Assembly (NCBI GenBank): GCA_027067035.1
Contig: JAMOMO010000442.1
Coordinates: 1 to 5,847 of the forward strand
Source: Desulfobulbaceae bacterium
Lineage (GTDB): Bacteria; Desulfobacterota; Desulfobulbia; Desulfobulbales; Desulfocapsaceae
DNA length: 5,847 bases
Direction: 5' to 3'
Made by a program: the position numbers and the translations under genes. Positions 4,717 to 5,847 of the stretch are shown here, piece after piece (position 1 is the stretch's first letter; each line of letters opens with the position of its first letter). A model generated the notes under the pieces. It was not told where the DNA came from and ran no database searches. It saw only the letters and a list, made by a program, of their open reading frames with translations.

Positions 4717-5847
4717 GTGTATTTCCGAACCATTCCTTTGCTCCATTCCCCCGGGGCCAGACAGGAAAGTGAGGCTACTGCCCAGGCTCCCTCTTCCTGC
4801 AGATACGCACTCTGTACCATCCGAACAATAAACCGGCATTATCCGGATGACAAAGAATCCCCCAAATTACTTGATGCAAACCGTAAAGCAAGGAATAAAA
4901 TGAATACCTTTCCGTCCTGATACCTCTCCCGGCTGACAAGCCGCCATCAACTACCCTCCGAACTCCCTCAATGGATACGTGAAGAAAATCCTTCGGAAGC
5001 CTGAAGCAGCAATCCCAGCCGGACACCCGAAATGCCCTGTGAATATCCTGAACAAGAGCTGAATTCTGCGCCGTCTCCTGAAATCACCAGAATTGAAAAG
5101 AATGACTATTCAATCGACACAACCTGTTATCACAACCTGAATATGGATGGCGACACACTCAGGTATTCCGTTCGATGCAACCACCATCATCACAGGTATC
5201 ACCAGTCTTACGCCTGATCAGGTCAGGATAATTCCCTGTTCCATCACTTGCTGTGGTCTTCCTCCCACCATAGTTCTCTTTCATAACAGTTATATTGCCG
5301 GGACTGTTTGCGAACAGCCGCCTTTTCCGTGACAAAAGAATACATGAAGTGGATATTGTTCTGGATTAAACCGAAGCCATTCCGGGTCCATTATCCGGGA
5401 CACCATAAACCAATCCCTGGGGCTCTGCTGCGGCCATATAGACCACAGATACCAAGATAACGGATAAAAGGCCGCTCCTTTCCGAGAATTGTTCAGCTGA
5501 GGATGGGTGGTATTCAAAAACTAATAAAAGAAGGATGTAACACCGCAAATGTAGAGCAACTTAAAGAGCCTCCTCACTGAACAGTGAGAAACAAGCAGCA
5601 TATCATACTAATTCTATTGATTTCCATAATTAATCCAACACTCACCACTGATCGGAAGAACACAATATCACATCACCAATCCATCACTCATATGAACAAA
5701 GCCGTCCCCTGCTATGGTCTCATCCAAATTTCAGCTCACCCCAAATGCCTATCAATCATATTCATCATATTTCATTTGCCATCTTCACTTTTCGTTGCTA
5801 GTCTATTTCAAATAATCCCTGAAACAACAACCCTATGATTTCCAAAC
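4717..5847. other. 1.13-kb stretch without a supportable gene
   Basis: No open frame here has a recognisable domain, a good ribosome site and a plausible length together; the longest are 60-84 codons. What can be seen: small palindromes, among them CCTGATCAGG (5213-5222), ATAACAGTTAT (5283-5293) and a CTGTT-TGCG-AACAG hairpin (5304-5317); a 9-bp direct repeat CACAACCTG (5118 and 5131); an inverted repeat at 5573-5588; a secreted-protein-like minus-strand frame (5548 to 5369) closed by a stop, with the same frame open again down to 5159; and a G-poor tail from about 5617. A short plus-strand frame, 5503-5580 (MGGIQKLIKEGCNTANVEQL and five more residues), looks amino-acid-like but lacks a usable ribosome site. 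The stretch may be a decayed insertion next to the tRNA, a long regulatory spacer, or hold an RNA gene; the sequence alone does not decide. Confidence 0.55.
5573..5588. repeat. 16-bp inverted repeat
   Basis: CTCACTG-AA-CAGTGAG: two perfect 7-bp arms around a 2-bp centre, the shape of a dimeric regulator site. There is no T-run after it on either strand, so it is unlikely to be a terminator. It contains the stop codon (5578-5580) of the short plus-strand frame 5503-5580. No adjacent gene can be named, so its role is open. Confidence 0.45.

Noticed and set aside
4775..5026. 83-codon minus-strand frame rich in Cys, Arg and aromatic residues
   Set aside because: No ribosome site, no recognised motif, and an amino-acid mix typical of non-coding sequence.
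5584..5838. 84-codon plus-strand frame with a hydrophobic start, looking like a signal peptide
   Set aside because: It starts with GTG inside the inverted repeat, has no Shine-Dalgarno, and is probably open because the segment is G-poor; no recognisable motif.
4640..5847. Attachment-site duplication of the tRNA-Leu 3' end, and CRISPR-like repeats
   Set aside because: No second copy of the T-arm/acceptor sequence and no regularly spaced repeat of 20 bp or more was found by eye.

Overview
The window looks like bacterial chromosome of moderate GC. It probably comes from a deltaproteobacterial sulfate reducer of the Desulfobulbales/Desulfovibrio kind. That placement rests on recalled resemblance of the 379-residue HEAT-repeat protein to the uncharacterised 'DVU0298-like' family and on general sequence feel; no search was possible, so it is a moderate-confidence inference.

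Layout. Positions 1-4479 hold six genes, all on the minus strand. In transcription order (right to left) they are: ribF (riboflavin kinase/FAD synthetase, 4479-3508); a 186-bp spacer with a candidate sigma70 promoter; a five-repeat TPR protein (3321-2668); a zinc-ribbon plus HEAT-repeat protein (2671-1532) that overlaps the preceding TPR gene by 4 bp (ATGA); a second TPR protein with 40-residue repeats (1439-837); ribE (riboflavin synthase, 813-151); and the first 32 codons of ribB or ribBA (98-1, cut by the window edge). The last five genes could form one operon, because no intrinsic terminator is visible between them.

Positions 4480-4716 form a compact divergent control region and a tRNA gene. 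tRNA-Leu(CAG) lies on the plus strand with a consensus -35 box just upstream and a strong intrinsic terminator just downstream. The tRNA -35 box (TTGACA) overlaps a TTGTCA box on the other strand that could serve ribF.

Positions 4717-5847 (1.13 kb) contain no gene I can support. There are short open frames, several small palindromes, a possible decayed secreted-protein remnant on the minus strand (about 5159-5548), and a final 230 bp in which the plus strand is strikingly poor in G.

How the genes work together. ribB, ribE and ribF are steps of one pathway: the four-carbon precursor, riboflavin, then FMN and FAD. Three repeat-scaffold proteins of unknown function (TPR, HEAT, TPR) lie between ribF and ribE, where ribD might have been expected. 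Their link to flavin metabolism is only positional. I found no convincing new defence, mobile or RNA system; the most useful leads are the TPR/HEAT/TPR cluster, the overlapping divergent promoters and the unexplained 1.1-kb stretch after the tRNA.
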